A DNA stretch of 36,813 nt, from the NCBI GenBank assembly GCA_041744575.1, contig JBGTKP010000044.1, positions 1 to 36,813 of the forward strand, read 5' to 3'. The DNA is from JTS-RE37 sp041744575. Its GTDB lineage: Bacteria > Bacteroidota > Bacteroidia > Flavobacteriales > Flavobacteriaceae. Below, piece by piece: positions 1 to 5,803 of this stretch (positions are counted from its first letter, which is position 1; every line of letters begins with the position of its first letter). Made by a program: the position numbers and the translations under genes. The notes below the pieces were generated by a model. The model was not told the DNA's origin. It was given only the letters and a program-made list of their open reading frames with translations, and searched no databases.

Positions 1-69
1 CTATCGGAACTCGGTGTCCGACAATGCAAACTTAGATTCGCCTCCCGGCTGTATCCGGTTAAAAAATAA
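1..69 (+). CDS. Possible C-terminal tail of an upstream gene (partial)
   Basis: An open frame runs from the window edge to a TAA at 67-69 and encodes 22 residues ending RLYPVKK. It is more GC-rich than the transposon that follows, which fits a host gene ending just before the insertion. It is too short to assign to a family, and the frame could be open by chance. Confidence 0.3.
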   Translation, partial: LSELGVRQCKLRFASRLYPVKK

Positions 70-119
70 TTATTTTCGTTTGTTATCGTTTGTAGTCGTT
101 TGAAATCTTTTATTTATTG

Positions 120-127
120 AATAACTG
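120..127. repeat. Target-site duplication, left copy (AATAACTG)
   Basis: The 8-bp sequence AATAACTG lies directly outside the left terminal repeat and recurs exactly at 4139-4146 outside the right one. Eight bp is the duplication length known for IS1595-family transposition. Confidence 0.9.
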
Positions 128-159
128 GGGAACTATATACAAAGTGGGGGAGTAGGATT
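128..159. repeat. Left terminal inverted repeat of the transposon
   Basis: Begins GGGAA and continues CTATATACAAAGTGGGGG. Positions 133-159 are an exact reverse complement of 4107-4133. GGG at 128-130 matches the complement of CCC at 4136-4138, and the only mismatches are the two bases at 131-132. Identity stops at 160. Confidence 0.9.
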
Positions 160-343
160 AAATGAAGTTTCGGACTCGAATTATCCATTTTTTTTAACGC
201 TCCCCGTTCTTCATGGTTATAAGGTTACTAGTTCAACAATACAGAGCATGGGCATCTTGCCGAATAAAAGTACAGGGTCGTAAATCAAGGAACTTTTGCA
301 CACGGTCGATTTTCCAACCTGACCAACGTCCGAAAACGATGTG

Positions 344-457
344 CTAATCTTTCTTTTTAGAAAAGCTGGCTTTAAGTACATCATCCAAAGATCCCTTTAT
401 CTTTAATCTCTCTTTGTACTTAGGTTTGCTTTCCTTTTTTATAGGTTTCTTTTCCAT
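344..457 (-). CDS. Small basic protein, 37 aa (transposon passenger)
   Basis: An ATG at 457 opens a 37-codon frame ending in TAG at 344-346. The product is Lys-rich at both ends (starts MEKKPIKKES, ends SFSKKKD) with a central KIKGSLDDVLKA segment. Short proteins with a basic start and a KGS(L/F)DDVLKA-like core are, from memory, common in Bacteroidota accessory DNA, with unknown function. A -7-like box TAACTTTG lies on the minus strand at 470-463, so transcription would start at or next to the ATG and the mRNA would be nearly leaderless. No convincing -33 element or Shine-Dalgarno is visible. It points away from the 174-aa gene. An antitoxin, regulator or DNA-binding role is possible but unsupported. 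Confidence 0.55.
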   Translation of the reverse strand: MEKKPIKKESKPKYKERLKIKGSLDDVLKASFSKKKD

Positions 458-542
458 ATTAACAAAGTTATATAAAATTTATTCTCGTATATATGGAAAA
501 TAATTTCTAACTTTAAGTGTTTTATTATTAATAATTAAATTT

Positions 543-571
543 TTGTTTAATTATTAATATTTGTACATTTG
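543..571 (+). promoter_or_regulatory. Candidate Bacteroidota promoter for the 174-aa/131-aa gene pair
   Basis: TTG at 543-545, 18-bp spacer, TACATTTG at 564-571, matching TTG / TAnnTTTG. It would leave a leader of about 170 nt before the ATG at 752. The AT-rich context makes chance matches possible. Confidence 0.45.
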
Positions 572-751
572 CAAGCTCTTAAAAAATACGTCAAAAAAAC
601 TCAAGTGCCTGACGCATAAAACTTTAAGTATTCAAATATACAGTTTTTAATTTTAATTAATAGTATATTTTTGTTTTATAAGGATCTTTTGAAGCTTACT
701 TACTACTAAGAATATCAAAAAATTTCTTAATTATTCTCGTTATATCCAACA

Positions 752-1276
752 ATGACAACATCTACATTATCAAAAAAAAGCGGGATTGACCAATTCAATA
801 ATTATTTGGCCATTCATTCGGCAGATGCAAAAACTTCCAAGATAAATGATTTATATTATCATGTGAATGTAGTGGCTGACGCGTACTCAAGAGGCTTTAA
901 TGATGGAGAAAAAAAAGCAAAAAAGGAGGTAATTGACTTGATAACTCAAAAAGCTAAAGAAAGATTTATTGAAAAAGCCAATCAAGTTTACTTGTCTTCT
1001 AAAGCTATGGTCATCCACCTTTCTCAAAAGGACTATTCCGTCGATAAAATATATATAAATATTTTTCATAAAAGCCCGAAGGTCATAATTTCTGTTGGTA
1101 ATTCTATGTTGCTAGATGATGATTTTGTGGAGTTTGCCTACTCTAAGATAATTGAGATGAAAAGTTCTTTTCATTCCTTGTTTCAAAGTACCCTGGATTT
1201 AAGCCTAATTAGTTCCAATGATTTAGATGAAGACCTGCTTTCAAGAGATGGATTCGACTATTCAGAAACTTTGTAA
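752..1276 (+). CDS. Hypothetical protein, 174 aa, first gene of a coupled passenger pair
   Basis: I do not recognise a named family. The protein is soluble, with no signal peptide or membrane segment. The N-terminal third is helical and charged (FNDGEKKAKKEVIDLI), followed by alternating hydrophobic residues that look like beta strands (KIYINIFHKSPKVIISVG), a helix around residues 125-145, and an acidic C-terminus (DLDEDLLSRDGFDYSETL). No nucleotidyltransferase GSx10DxD motif or HTH can be seen. Its TAA stop shares one base with the ATG of the 131-aa HEPN-like gene (TAATG at 1274-1278), so the two are probably translationally coupled. By position it could be the antitoxin or partner of that protein. 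This is inference from context only. Confidence 0.75.
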   Translation: MTTSTLSKKSGIDQFNNYLAIHSADAKTSKINDLYYHVNVVADAYSRGFNDGEKKAKKEVIDLITQKAKERFIEKANQVYLSSKAMVIHLSQKDYSVDKIYINIFHKSPKVIISVGNSMLLDDDFVEFAYSKIIEMKSSFHSLFQSTLDLSLISSNDLDEDLLSRDGFDYSETL

Positions 1277-1671
1277 TGGCCAATAAAAAGGAATTTGGTG
1301 AACGCAATCAAGCGTTAAGCAATCAGTTGTTAGACGAAAAAAAATACTTCGATTGGGTTGTCACAATTGCTTTTTATTCATCTATACATTTTGTAGAAGA
1401 TTTTATTTTCCCTACTAAAGTAGCAGGAAAGGATTGTGAAGACATTCTTCATGTAAAACAAGCTTATAAGATGGATGGTCGCCACGCCGCAAGAGAAAGA
1501 GTCGTTTTTGAAAAAATGGATACCAAAATAGGCGTGAGATATAAATGGCTTGATGACCATTCAAGAAATGCTAGGTACAAAACTTATAAACTGCAATCAT
1601 CAGAAGCTTTAAAAGCACAGGAATATTTAGACTATATCTATAAACATTGTTATCCTGTTTCCGAAAAATAG
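1276..1671 (+). CDS. HEPN-like small protein, 131 aa, second gene of a coupled passenger pair
   Basis: The protein is almost entirely helical. A first helix pair contains FDWVVTIAFYSSIHFVEDF (about residues 25-43), then a conserved-looking GRHAARERVV (68-77), then LDDHSRNARYKTY (92-104) and a C-terminal helix ending in YLDYIYKHC. The layout (W-V-T-I-A-F-Y...H-F-V-E, then RHxxRxR, then SRxARY) resembles small HEPN-superfamily proteins known to me, many of which are RNases or partners in toxin-antitoxin and phage-defence loci. A canonical Rx4-6H motif is not clear, so catalytic activity is uncertain. It starts within the stop of the 174-aa gene. The assignment to HEPN rests on pattern, not on a profile search. 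Confidence 0.75.
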   Translation: MANKKEFGERNQALSNQLLDEKKYFDWVVTIAFYSSIHFVEDFIFPTKVAGKDCEDILHVKQAYKMDGRHAARERVVFEKMDTKIGVRYKWLDDHSRNARYKTYKLQSSEALKAQEYLDYIYKHCYPVSEK

Positions 1672-1692
1672 AAATAAGATTCTTTTCTGGAA

Positions 1693-2628
1693 TCATACGC
1701 CAGTCAACACCTTATAACTCAATACACTCTCGCTACCTTCTAAAAACTGATTAAAACGCTCATTAGAAGTTTTACTCCTATTATTGAACCTAGCTGCATA
1801 TTCATCCAAATATCGGCTTGTGTGCTTATCACTGATTTGGTGATAAACCCCATAAATACCTCGCTTTAGAACCGCCCAAAAACTTTCTATCGTATTGGTA
1901 TGCACCTGACCCTCAACATAAATATAAAGGCCGTGCTTAACGTTGTCGTGCCTGTATGTTTTCTTTAACTGCTTGTATGCAGGTGCTTCATCAGAATAGA
2001 TAGTGGAATCCTGTGGTACATGAGTTTTAACGAACTCTACCATATTTTGGGTAGTTTCTCCCGACACATATCTTAAAGCTACCTTACCATCTCGCTCAAT
2101 GATCCCAATGATGGTTTTCTTTGCCTTGTATGGCTTTCTTTCATTGGTAATATTCTTGTCGTCTAGGGAACGTCTTTTGGGATAGTGCTTGTTCTTTTCC
2201 TTTCCGCCAATATAACTGGCATCAATTTCGACGGTCTTGTTTTCGCCCAATCTCTGTGGGGCTTTTTCCCTTAGCATTTCACGAATCCTATGAAGTACAA
2301 ACCAAGCAGTTTTTTGGGTAATACCCAAATCAATTGCTAATTGTACAGAACTGATACCCTTTTTGTGTTCTGTTGCCAACCATATTGCAGCAAACCAAAT
2401 ACGAAACTTTATATTAGATTGCTCAAATATAGTTCCGGTACGGACGGTAAATTTCTTGCCACATCCCCGTGTGCTACATCCCCACCCTCTATTTGTTCTA
2501 TGAACAATAGTACATCCGCAACGAGGACAAGCTGGCGTATCTCCGAATCTCAAATTTTCGTAGTATTCAATGCAAGTGGACTCTTCTTTAAAGTGGTCTA
2601 AAAGCTGTGGTAACGATTTGAATTCCAT
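1693..2628 (-). CDS. IS1595-family (ISXO2-like) transposase
   Basis: Catalyses cut or copy of the surrounding 128-4138 element. The 311-aa protein starts with a zinc ribbon (CPRCGC about residues 34-39, then CSTRGCGKKF at 51-60), followed by an HTH region (VQLAIDLGITQKTAWFVLHRIRE). The ISXO2-like DDE catalytic core shows the first Asp in VEIDASYIGGKEKNKH, the second in TIYSDEAPAY, and the third acidic position after HTNTIESFWAVLKRGIYG. Length about 310 aa is normal for the family. No internal stop or frameshift is present, and the element has matching ends, so it may be active. A promoter-like TTG-N20-TATATTTG lies upstream at 2679-2649. It is convergent with the 131-aa gene, with only 21 bp between. 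Confidence 0.95.
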   Translation of the reverse strand: MEFKSLPQLLDHFKEESTCIEYYENLRFGDTPACPRCGCTIVHRTNRGWGCSTRGCGKKFTVRTGTIFEQSNIKFRIWFAAIWLATEHKKGISSVQLAIDLGITQKTAWFVLHRIREMLREKAPQRLGENKTVEIDASYIGGKEKNKHYPKRRSLDDKNITNERKPYKAKKTIIGIIERDGKVALRYVSGETTQNMVEFVKTHVPQDSTIYSDEAPAYKQLKKTYRHDNVKHGLYIYVEGQVHTNTIESFWAVLKRGIYGVYHQISDKHTSRYLDEYAARFNNRSKTSNERFNQFLEGSESVLSYKVLTGV

Positions 2629-2648
2629 GGTTGCTTAATTTAGATATA

Positions 2649-2706
2649 CAAATATACTCGAATATATTGATATATGCAAGAATAATCGAAAATATTTGTA
2701 TATTTG
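2649..2706. promoter_or_regulatory. Divergent promoter region between transposase and 56-aa gene
   Basis: On the minus strand TTG at 2679-2677, 20-bp spacer and TATATTTG at 2656-2649 fit a Bacteroidota promoter facing the transposase (ATG at 2628). On the plus strand TATATTTG at 2699-2706 faces the 56-aa gene (ATG at 2744), though its -33 TTG is not well spaced. The two -7 boxes form an inverted pair, so expression of both genes may be linked. Confidence 0.5.
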
Positions 2707-2743
2707 TTCCGTGTCAACTTACAAGGAACAGCAAGAAGGTAAA

Positions 2744-2914
2744 ATGTATTATGTCCTAGTTAAGGATGGTGTTCCTTTAGGTACGTTCGGGAACCTGAAA
2801 AAGGTTGTTGAATATATGGGGAAAAAGGATTTTCCAAGCTATTGGACGCTGGTTAGGAAGAACTTTCCTATATCTCATAACGAATACGAAATATTCAAGG
2901 TGCCTCATTATTGA
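2744..2914 (+). CDS. Hypothetical protein, 56 aa (transposon passenger)
   Basis: An ATG at 2744 preceded by AGAAGG (2734-2739) gives a 56-aa product, MYYVLVKDGVPLGTFGNL... to FKVPHY. The frame can be extended upstream to 2696, but that would run through the -7 box, so 2744 is preferred. The protein has alternating strand-like hydrophobics and a central helix (LKKVVEYMGKKDF), then SYWTLVRKNFP, reminiscent of small single-domain helper proteins. It faces away from the transposase gene and shares its promoter region, which is a common place for a regulator or accessory factor. No family recognised. Confidence 0.6.
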   Translation: MYYVLVKDGVPLGTFGNLKKVVEYMGKKDFPSYWTLVRKNFPISHNEYEIFKVPHY

Positions 2915-3130
2915 TTGATTTCATCGAATGTTACAGTCGCCAATAGCTAAAATTGTAATATTCTGCGTATATTTCAGCAATGAGAAAGGGAGCCAGCCGC
3001 TAAACTAACTCCCCTTCCGACGGTAAGACCAATTTAGAGCACCCAAATGAAAGGCCTTTCTAACGGCCGGTGTATATGTTGGCACTTTTCCCGTCTATTC
3101 ATCCGCAAATGAGCGGAATCGGTATTTTTA
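2915..3130. other. Non-coding stretch with several potential hairpins inside the transposon
   Basis: No convincing ORF. The plus strand has inverted pairs: GGGAG (2989-2993) with CTCCC about 20 nt later, GGCC-N8-GGCC near 3052-3067, and CCGC-N6-GCGG near 3104-3117. These are followed directly by a strong terminator at 3131-3154. It may be a structured 3' UTR of the 56-aa gene or a small RNA. It does not match a riboswitch or RNA family I know. Confidence 0.35.
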
Positions 3131-3154
3131 AAGCACCCCGCAGGGTGCTTTTTT
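3131..3154 (+). terminator. Rho-independent terminator
   Basis: Perfect 8-bp stem AAGCACCC (3131-3138) / GGGTGCTT (3143-3150) with loop CGCA and a T-run into 3154. The T-rich side is on the plus strand, so it terminates plus-strand transcripts. It overlaps the end of the convergent 169-aa gene and may act both ways. Confidence 0.85.
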
Positions 3155-3662
3155 ATTTAAAATCAAACAATTCATTTGAATCCATACTGCTACTGCCTCG
3201 GCTCAAATAGTCGGGATTAAATTCTCTCCCTGGTTTGATTTTTCCATTTTCATCTAACCATGAAGGAATGCCCCAAAAACTGTTTCTGTTTTGGTTTCCT
3301 TCTTGATATTTTACAATAGAACCACTTTTTTTAGAAGATTGGGTTGCAGATGATAGCTTACTTGATATTGTAGCCGGATCTTCCCTTAAGCCTTCTTTAT
3401 GAGCGATCATTTCAGCTACTTCTCTAAAATGTAGAAATCTTTGTTCTTTCTTCAGAAAATAAGCGAACTTAGCAGCTAGTTTAGCTTTAGGGTCATAATC
3501 GTCCTCAATTCGTTTGGTACTTTCAACAATAGGTCTATCATTAGCACCGTGTTTGCGTTTAAATGAAGCAATTGATTGATCTAGAGCCTCAATCTCTCTA
3601 ACAAGTTCTTCTCTTCTCTCATTAAGAGCTTCAATAGCTAAATCATACTTATCTTTTGCCAT
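3153..3662 (-). CDS. Hypothetical coiled-coil protein with a possible winged-helix domain, 169 aa
   Basis: Residues 1-40 (MAKDKYDLAIEALNERREELVREIEALDQSIASFKRK) form a clear coiled coil. Residues about 65-120 (FLKKEQRFLHFREVAEMI, then EDPATISSKLSSA, then GSIVKYQ) have the spacing of a winged helix-turn-helix, with a trailing Trp-rich strand NSFWGIPSWLDENGKIKPG. The C-terminal 30 residues are Ser/Asp-rich and probably disordered. I know this layout from uncharacterised Bacteroidota proteins in accessory DNA; a DNA-binding role is plausible but not shown. It lies 36 bp downstream of the tRNA-like gene on the same strand and ends at the terminator. Confidence 0.75.
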   Translation of the reverse strand: MAKDKYDLAIEALNERREELVREIEALDQSIASFKRKHGANDRPIVESTKRIEDDYDPKAKLAAKFAYFLKKEQRFLHFREVAEMIAHKEGLREDPATISSKLSSATQSSKKSGSIVKYQEGNQNRNSFWGIPSWLDENGKIKPGREFNPDYLSRGSSSMDSNELFDFK

Positions 3663-3698
3663 GTCAACTTTATTACGTACCTTAGCAGTACAATTAGG

Positions 3699-3769
3699 GC
3701 CTGTATAAGGAGTTGAACCTTATTTCTACGTTTTATCAGAACGTTGTTTTAACCCTTAAACTAACAGGC
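3699..3769 (-). tRNA. tRNA-like gene, anticodon GAT (Ile-type)
   Basis: Read on the minus strand, it folds into a cloverleaf. Acceptor GCCTGT (3769-3764) pairs with ACAGGC (3704-3699). The linker is TA, and the D-arm is GTTT-AAGGGTTA-AAAC. The anticodon arm is ACGTT-CTGATAA-AACGT, with loop CTGATAA as in bacterial tRNA-Ile(GAT). The T-arm is ATAAGG-TTCAACT-CCTTAT. The acceptor has 6 bp and the T-stem 6 bp, keeping the usual total of 12. No CCA is encoded. The stems are AT-rich, unlike a host tRNA-Ile. It may be a functional element-borne tRNA, a decoy, or a decayed tRNA relic. The fold was worked out by eye. Confidence 0.6.
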
Positions 3770-3784
3770 GGTGTAAAATAAAAT

Positions 3785-3821
3785 CGGTGTTTCAAGATTG
3801 GCGTCTGGGACACCGTTTTTT
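3785..3821 (+). terminator. Hairpin with T-run, terminator-like
   Basis: CGGTGT (3785-3790) and ACACCG (3810-3815) form a 6-bp stem around a 19-nt loop, followed by TTTTTT. It lies immediately upstream of the tRNA-like gene (which is on the other strand). The loop is long for a terminator, so it may be a structural element instead. Confidence 0.45.
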
Positions 3822-4106
3822 ATTTCACGAAGTAAAGATAATAAATCGCACCCAATACACAAGCTAAATATCAAACTAAATCAAAAAGGTTATTTGACGG
3901 CAATAAAGAAGAATAATATAATGTGTGGTATATTGTTTGTAATGCCCTGTAATTATTGTTCTTTCTAGGAATTTAACGAAAACTCATAATTATCTTATCC
4001 ACCCTGTATTGTTAATAAGTTTGTTTCCAAGGACTTATAAAGGAGTATAGATTTTATCTATTTTTCAAGGGTTATAGAGGTATATCATTGCCTTTTTTAT
4101 TTATAA
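3822..4106. other. AT-rich non-coding right arm of the transposon
   Basis: No ORF with coding character, no repeat and no clear promoter seen between the hairpin and the right terminal repeat. Confidence 0.6.
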
Positions 4107-4138
4107 AATCCTACTCCCCCACTTTGTATATAGAACCC
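4107..4138. repeat. Right terminal inverted repeat of the transposon
   Basis: Reverse complement of the left end. Positions 4107-4133 match 159-133 exactly, and CCC at 4136-4138 matches GGG at the left tip. Confidence 0.9.
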
Positions 4139-4146
4139 AATAACTG
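4139..4146. repeat. Target-site duplication, right copy (AATAACTG)
   Basis: Exact copy of 120-127, directly abutting the right terminal repeat. Confidence 0.9.
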
Positions 4147-4246
4147 GGCATGACATCACGTTTTAAAGCGGGATACAAAAACGGCCTGATAATTATTCCG
4201 AGCTCCTATAAATTTATATATTGCATGATAACTATTTGGAAGTTTC

Positions 4247-5803
4247 ATGATAAAAGCACTACGCCCCATTTTTTATACCTTTCTTGGCTTCACCCAGATC
4301 GCATTCGGGCAGGAGGCTGCCCGCAATATGGTGAATCAAATTCAGAAGGAAGCTACCGAAAATTCGCAGCTGGAACGTCTGGCACATGAACTCCTCGATG
4401 TGATTGGTCCGCGACTTGTCGGTACCCCACAGATGAAAAGGGCGAACGATTGGGCGGTGGCTACCTACCGCAAATGGGGAATTGAGGCGGTAAATGAGGA
4501 ATGGGGAAAATGGCACGGATGGGAGCGGGGGATTTCCCATATAGATATGGTATCCCCGAGAGTGGCTACCCTTCATGGGACACAGCTCGCCTGGAATCCG
4601 GGGACCTCCGAAGAAGGGATCACAGCCGGCCTTGTCATCCTTCCTGAAGTTCCGGACGCTCCGGCCTTCTCCAAATGGCTCGCATCAGTGAAGGGAAAAT
4701 TTGTGATGGTCTCTATGAACCAGCCCACAGGACGCCCGGATGAAAACTGGGAAGAATTCGCGCTGCCCGCCTCCATGGAAAAAATGAGAACCTCCCGGGA
4801 TTCCCTGCTTTCAGCCTGGGAAAGGCGGATTTCTCCGTCAGGATTCACCTGGCGCACCCTGAACGACGCCCTGGAAAAGGCCGGTGCCGCCGGAATCGTT
4901 CAGAGCTGGTGGTCAGAAGCCTTCGGAGCCAATAAGATTTTCGGGGCCAACACTAAAAAAATCCCGGTGATCGATCTGTCTCTGGAGGATTACGGCATGC
5001 TTTACCGGATGGTCAGCTACGGGGATGATCCGAAGATTCACGTTGTGGCCACCTCCCGCGACCTTGGGACCGTTCCGGTTTTCAATACCATTGCCACCAT
5101 TCCCGGCACTACCCTGCCTGAAGAGTATGTAATACTGTCCGCACACTTCGATTCCTGGGACGGAGCCACCGGCGCCACGGACAACGGAACCGGGACCCTG
5201 ACCATGATGGAAGCGGCACGCATTCTGAAAAAAGTTTATCCCAATCCTAAAAGGACGATTATTATTGGCCACTGGGGGAGTGAAGAACAGGGTCTTAACG
5301 GTTCCCGGGCCTATGTTGAGGACCATCCGGAGGTCGTTTCCGGGATCCAGGCAGTTTTTAACCAGGATAACGGAACCGGCCGGGTGGTCAGCATTTCGGG
5401 ACAAGGGTTTCTCAATGCTTATGACTACCTCGGCAGTTGGCTGGAAGTGGTCCCACAGGAGATTACAGACCAGATCGAAACTGCTTTTCCGGGAACCCCC
5501 GGCGGGGGAGGATCCGATTATGCCTCCTTTCTGGCTGTCGGGGCACCGGCATTTTCCCTGAGTTCCCTCAGTTGGGACTATTGGAATTATACGTGGCACA
5601 CCAATCTGGACACCTATGATAAAATTGTTTTTGACGATGTACGGAACAACGCCATCCTAACGGCGATCCTGGCGTATATGGCCAGTGAAGATCCTGATAA
5701 AACTTCCAGAGAAAAGGCGGTACTGCCAATGAACAGGCATAGCGGAGAACAACAGCTCTGGCCTGAACCCATTCAACCCGAACGTGATGGAGGTAAAAAT
5801 TAA
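4247..5803 (+). CDS. Secreted M28 family zinc metallopeptidase
   Basis: The 518-aa protein begins with a signal peptide (FYTFLGFTQIAFGQ, cleavage near residue 22), so it acts in the periplasm or outside. A PA-like insert occupies roughly residues 115-270. The M28 metal site is visible: HFD at about 300-302, ATDNGTG a few residues later, SEEQG with the catalytic Glu, FNQDNG, and WHTNLDTYDKI near residue 450. All expected ligands are present. M28 enzymes are zinc aminopeptidases or carboxypeptidases that degrade peptides. Its stop overlaps the next gene by 17 bp, suggesting an operon of secreted hydrolases. The IS1595 transposon inserted about 100 bp upstream and may have separated it from its native promoter. 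Confidence 0.92.
   Translation: MIKALRPIFYTFLGFTQIAFGQEAARNMVNQIQKEATENSQLERLAHELLDVIGPRLVGTPQMKRANDWAVATYRKWGIEAVNEEWGKWHGWERGISHIDMVSPRVATLHGTQLAWNPGTSEEGITAGLVILPEVPDAPAFSKWLASVKGKFVMVSMNQPTGRPDENWEEFALPASMEKMRTSRDSLLSAWERRISPSGFTWRTLNDALEKAGAAGIVQSWWSEAFGANKIFGANTKKIPVIDLSLEDYGMLYRMVSYGDDPKIHVVATSRDLGTVPVFNTIATIPGTTLPEEYVILSAHFDSWDGATGATDNGTGTLTMMEAARILKKVYPNPKRTIIIGHWGSEEQGLNGSRAYVEDHPEVVSGIQAVFNQDNGTGRVVSISGQGFLNAYDYLGSWLEVVPQEITDQIETAFPGTPGGGGSDYASFLAVGAPAFSLSSLSWDYWNYTWHTNLDTYDKIVFDDVRNNAILTAILAYMASEDPDKTSREKAVLPMNRHSGEQQLWPEPIQPERDGGKN

Larger units (their letters stand above)
128..4138. mobile_element. IS1595-family transposon with passenger genes (4,011 bp)
   Basis: The element is bounded by 32-bp terminal inverted repeats (128-159 and 4107-4138, 30 of 32 positions identical, both starting GGG at the outer edge) and an exact 8-bp direct repeat AATAACTG at 120-127 and 4139-4146. 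It encodes an IS1595/ISXO2-type transposase at 1693-2628. Passenger content is a 37-aa ORF, a 174-aa/131-aa gene pair with 1-base overlap, a 56-aa ORF, a 169-aa coiled-coil protein and a tRNA-like gene. It is visibly more AT-rich than the host DNA from 4247 on. IS1595-family elements with passenger genes are known, but I do not recognise this one. It inserted about 100 bp upstream of the M28 peptidase gene. The intact ends and exact duplication suggest a recent insertion. Confidence 0.9.

Noticed and set aside
2930..3130. Second tRNA-like gene on the minus strand
   Set aside because: A D-arm-like segment (AGTTAGTTTAGCGGCTGGCT) is visible but no T-arm or anticodon arm could be paired with it.
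4913..5599. Long minus-strand open frame of 228 codons inside the M28 gene
   Set aside because: Shadow of the real gene in a GC-rich region; no domain, and the opposite frame has a complete M28 active site. The same applies to long antisense frames at 7020-7553, 9392-9862 and 19191-19730.
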